Shown here in pieces: positions 5,977 to 6,596 of a stretch of 6,596 bases of DNA. The stretch comes from Microbacteriaceae bacterium UBA6152 (GTDB lineage: Bacteria > Actinomycetota > Actinomycetes > Actinomycetales > Microbacteriaceae). The stretch is from contig DIUS01000004.1 in the NCBI GenBank assembly GCA_002423075.1, positions 1-6,596 of the forward strand, given 5' to 3'. The position numbers and the translations under genes are program-made. The notes below the pieces were generated by a model. It was not told where the DNA came from and made no database searches. It saw only the letters and a program-made list of their open reading frames with translations. Each line of letters starts with the position of its first letter. Position 1 is the stretch's first letter.

Positions 5977-6596
5977 TCAGCCGGTGCGCCGCCACCGGGT
6001 CAGCGCCCGCGCCGGTCTCGCCGTCACGGCGGGCGCGACCAGCCGGTCGGCGAGCTCGGCGATGCCTCGACTCAGGGCGCTGCGCGGAGCAGCGTGCGTC
6101 ACGGGACGGGCGGTGAGCAACGCGGCGTCGGCCGCATCCGCATCGTCGTCGATCAGCACGGCGTCACGCACGCCGACGAAGCGGTCGAGCGTCTGGCGCA
6201 CCTGGCCGTGCGGGTCAATGCCGAGAACGGATGTCCGCACCCGGTTGATCGTCACCTGCACCCGCGCCGTCTCGATCGTCTCGAGCAGGTCGGCGTGCGT
6301 GCGCAGGAAGCGCGCCAGGCCGAGCGGGTCGCCCGCACCGACGGCCACGACATGGTCGGCGGCACGCAGCGAGGCGATGGTCGCGGCATTGCGACGGGGC
6401 GCGGCGAGATCGCTGCTCACCTCTTCGTCGCTCTCGAGGCTGAACCCGGCGTCGATGACGACGATCGAGCGCCACGTGCGGCACTGCTCGATCACGGCCG
6501 TTACCCGGCTCGCCGAGAGCTCGGGCCAGCGGTGGGGGCGCCCGATGCCCGTGAGCACGGCGAACTCGCCGTGGCCGGCGCGACCCACGGTCTGCC
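5977..6596 (-). CDS. CpaE/MinD-like P-loop ATPase, 3' part only
   Basis: C-terminal part (about 206 codons) of a ParA/MinD/CpaE-type ATPase; the frame is still open at the right edge, so the GTG at 6588 is most likely an internal valine codon. The switch-II/Walker B region is visible as SIVVIDAGFSLESDEE, with its aspartate codon at 6451-6453. It is followed by APRRNAATIASLRAADHVVAVGAGDPLGLARFL and a VTINRVR segment, the pattern of actinobacterial CpaE-like proteins near pilus or secretion genes, as I recall it. The deviant Walker A motif must lie upstream of the window. The C-terminus (about 40 residues, rich in A, R and T) looks unstructured. It precedes pdtaS by 46 nt on the same strand without a terminator, so the two may be co-transcribed. 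Its partner machinery is not visible. Confidence 0.75.
   Translation of the reverse strand, partial: QTVGRAGHGEFAVLTGIGRPHRWPELSASRVTAVIEQCRTWRSIVVIDAGFSLESDEEVSSDLAAPRRNAATIASLRAADHVVAVGAGDPLGLARFLRTHADLLETIETARVQVTINRVRTSVLGIDPHGQVRQTLDRFVGVRDAVLIDDDADAADAALLTARPVTHAAPRSALSRGIAELADRLVAPAVTARPARALTRWRRTG

Overview
The window looks like an ordinary stretch of chromosome from a high-GC actinobacterium. The whiB1-type regulator, the PdtaS-type kinase convergent with it, the strong third-position GC and the GTG starts all point to Actinomycetota. Microbacteriaceae is the best guess from the gene set; that is inference, not a database result. There is no insertion sequence, phage gene, CRISPR array, toxin system or recognisable mobile boundary.

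Layout, left to right. A possible gene start runs off the left edge on the minus strand (about 1-106, weak). Next, on the minus strand, is a transport pair: an LctP-family lactate permease (857-2467) followed 78 nt downstream by a LysE/RhtB-type exporter (167-778). A tRNA-Lys(CUU) gene with its own intrinsic terminator (2605-2717, minus) lies upstream of the permease. The permease control region (2468-2604) sits behind that terminator and carries two short palindromes.

On the plus strand is a Bcp/PrxQ peroxiredoxin (2920-3393). It converges on a small four-helix membrane protein (3511-3912, minus), with a long near-perfect hairpin between them (3441-3486).

The membrane protein diverges from whiB1 (4107-4355, plus). 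The shared control region holds a clear TTGACA-17-TATAGG promoter, three CCTAT repeats in helical phase, and a leader of about 140 nt. whiB1 converges on a full-length PdtaS-like sensor kinase (4425-5930, minus), separated by a compact hairpin. Upstream of the kinase, on the same strand with a 46-nt gap, is the 3' part of a CpaE/MinD-like P-loop ATPase that runs off the right edge.

The functional core is the redox and signalling group: an iron-sulfur WhiB1-type regulator, a cytoplasmic two-component kinase expected to signal to an ANTAR-domain antiterminator encoded elsewhere, and a thiol peroxidase nearby. The convergent whiB1-pdtaS arrangement matches the M. tuberculosis order Rv3219-Rv3220c as I remember it. 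I found no convincing undescribed system. The items most worth a second look are the whiB1 control region, the 3441-3486 hairpin, and the absence of GAF-domain cysteines in this PdtaS.
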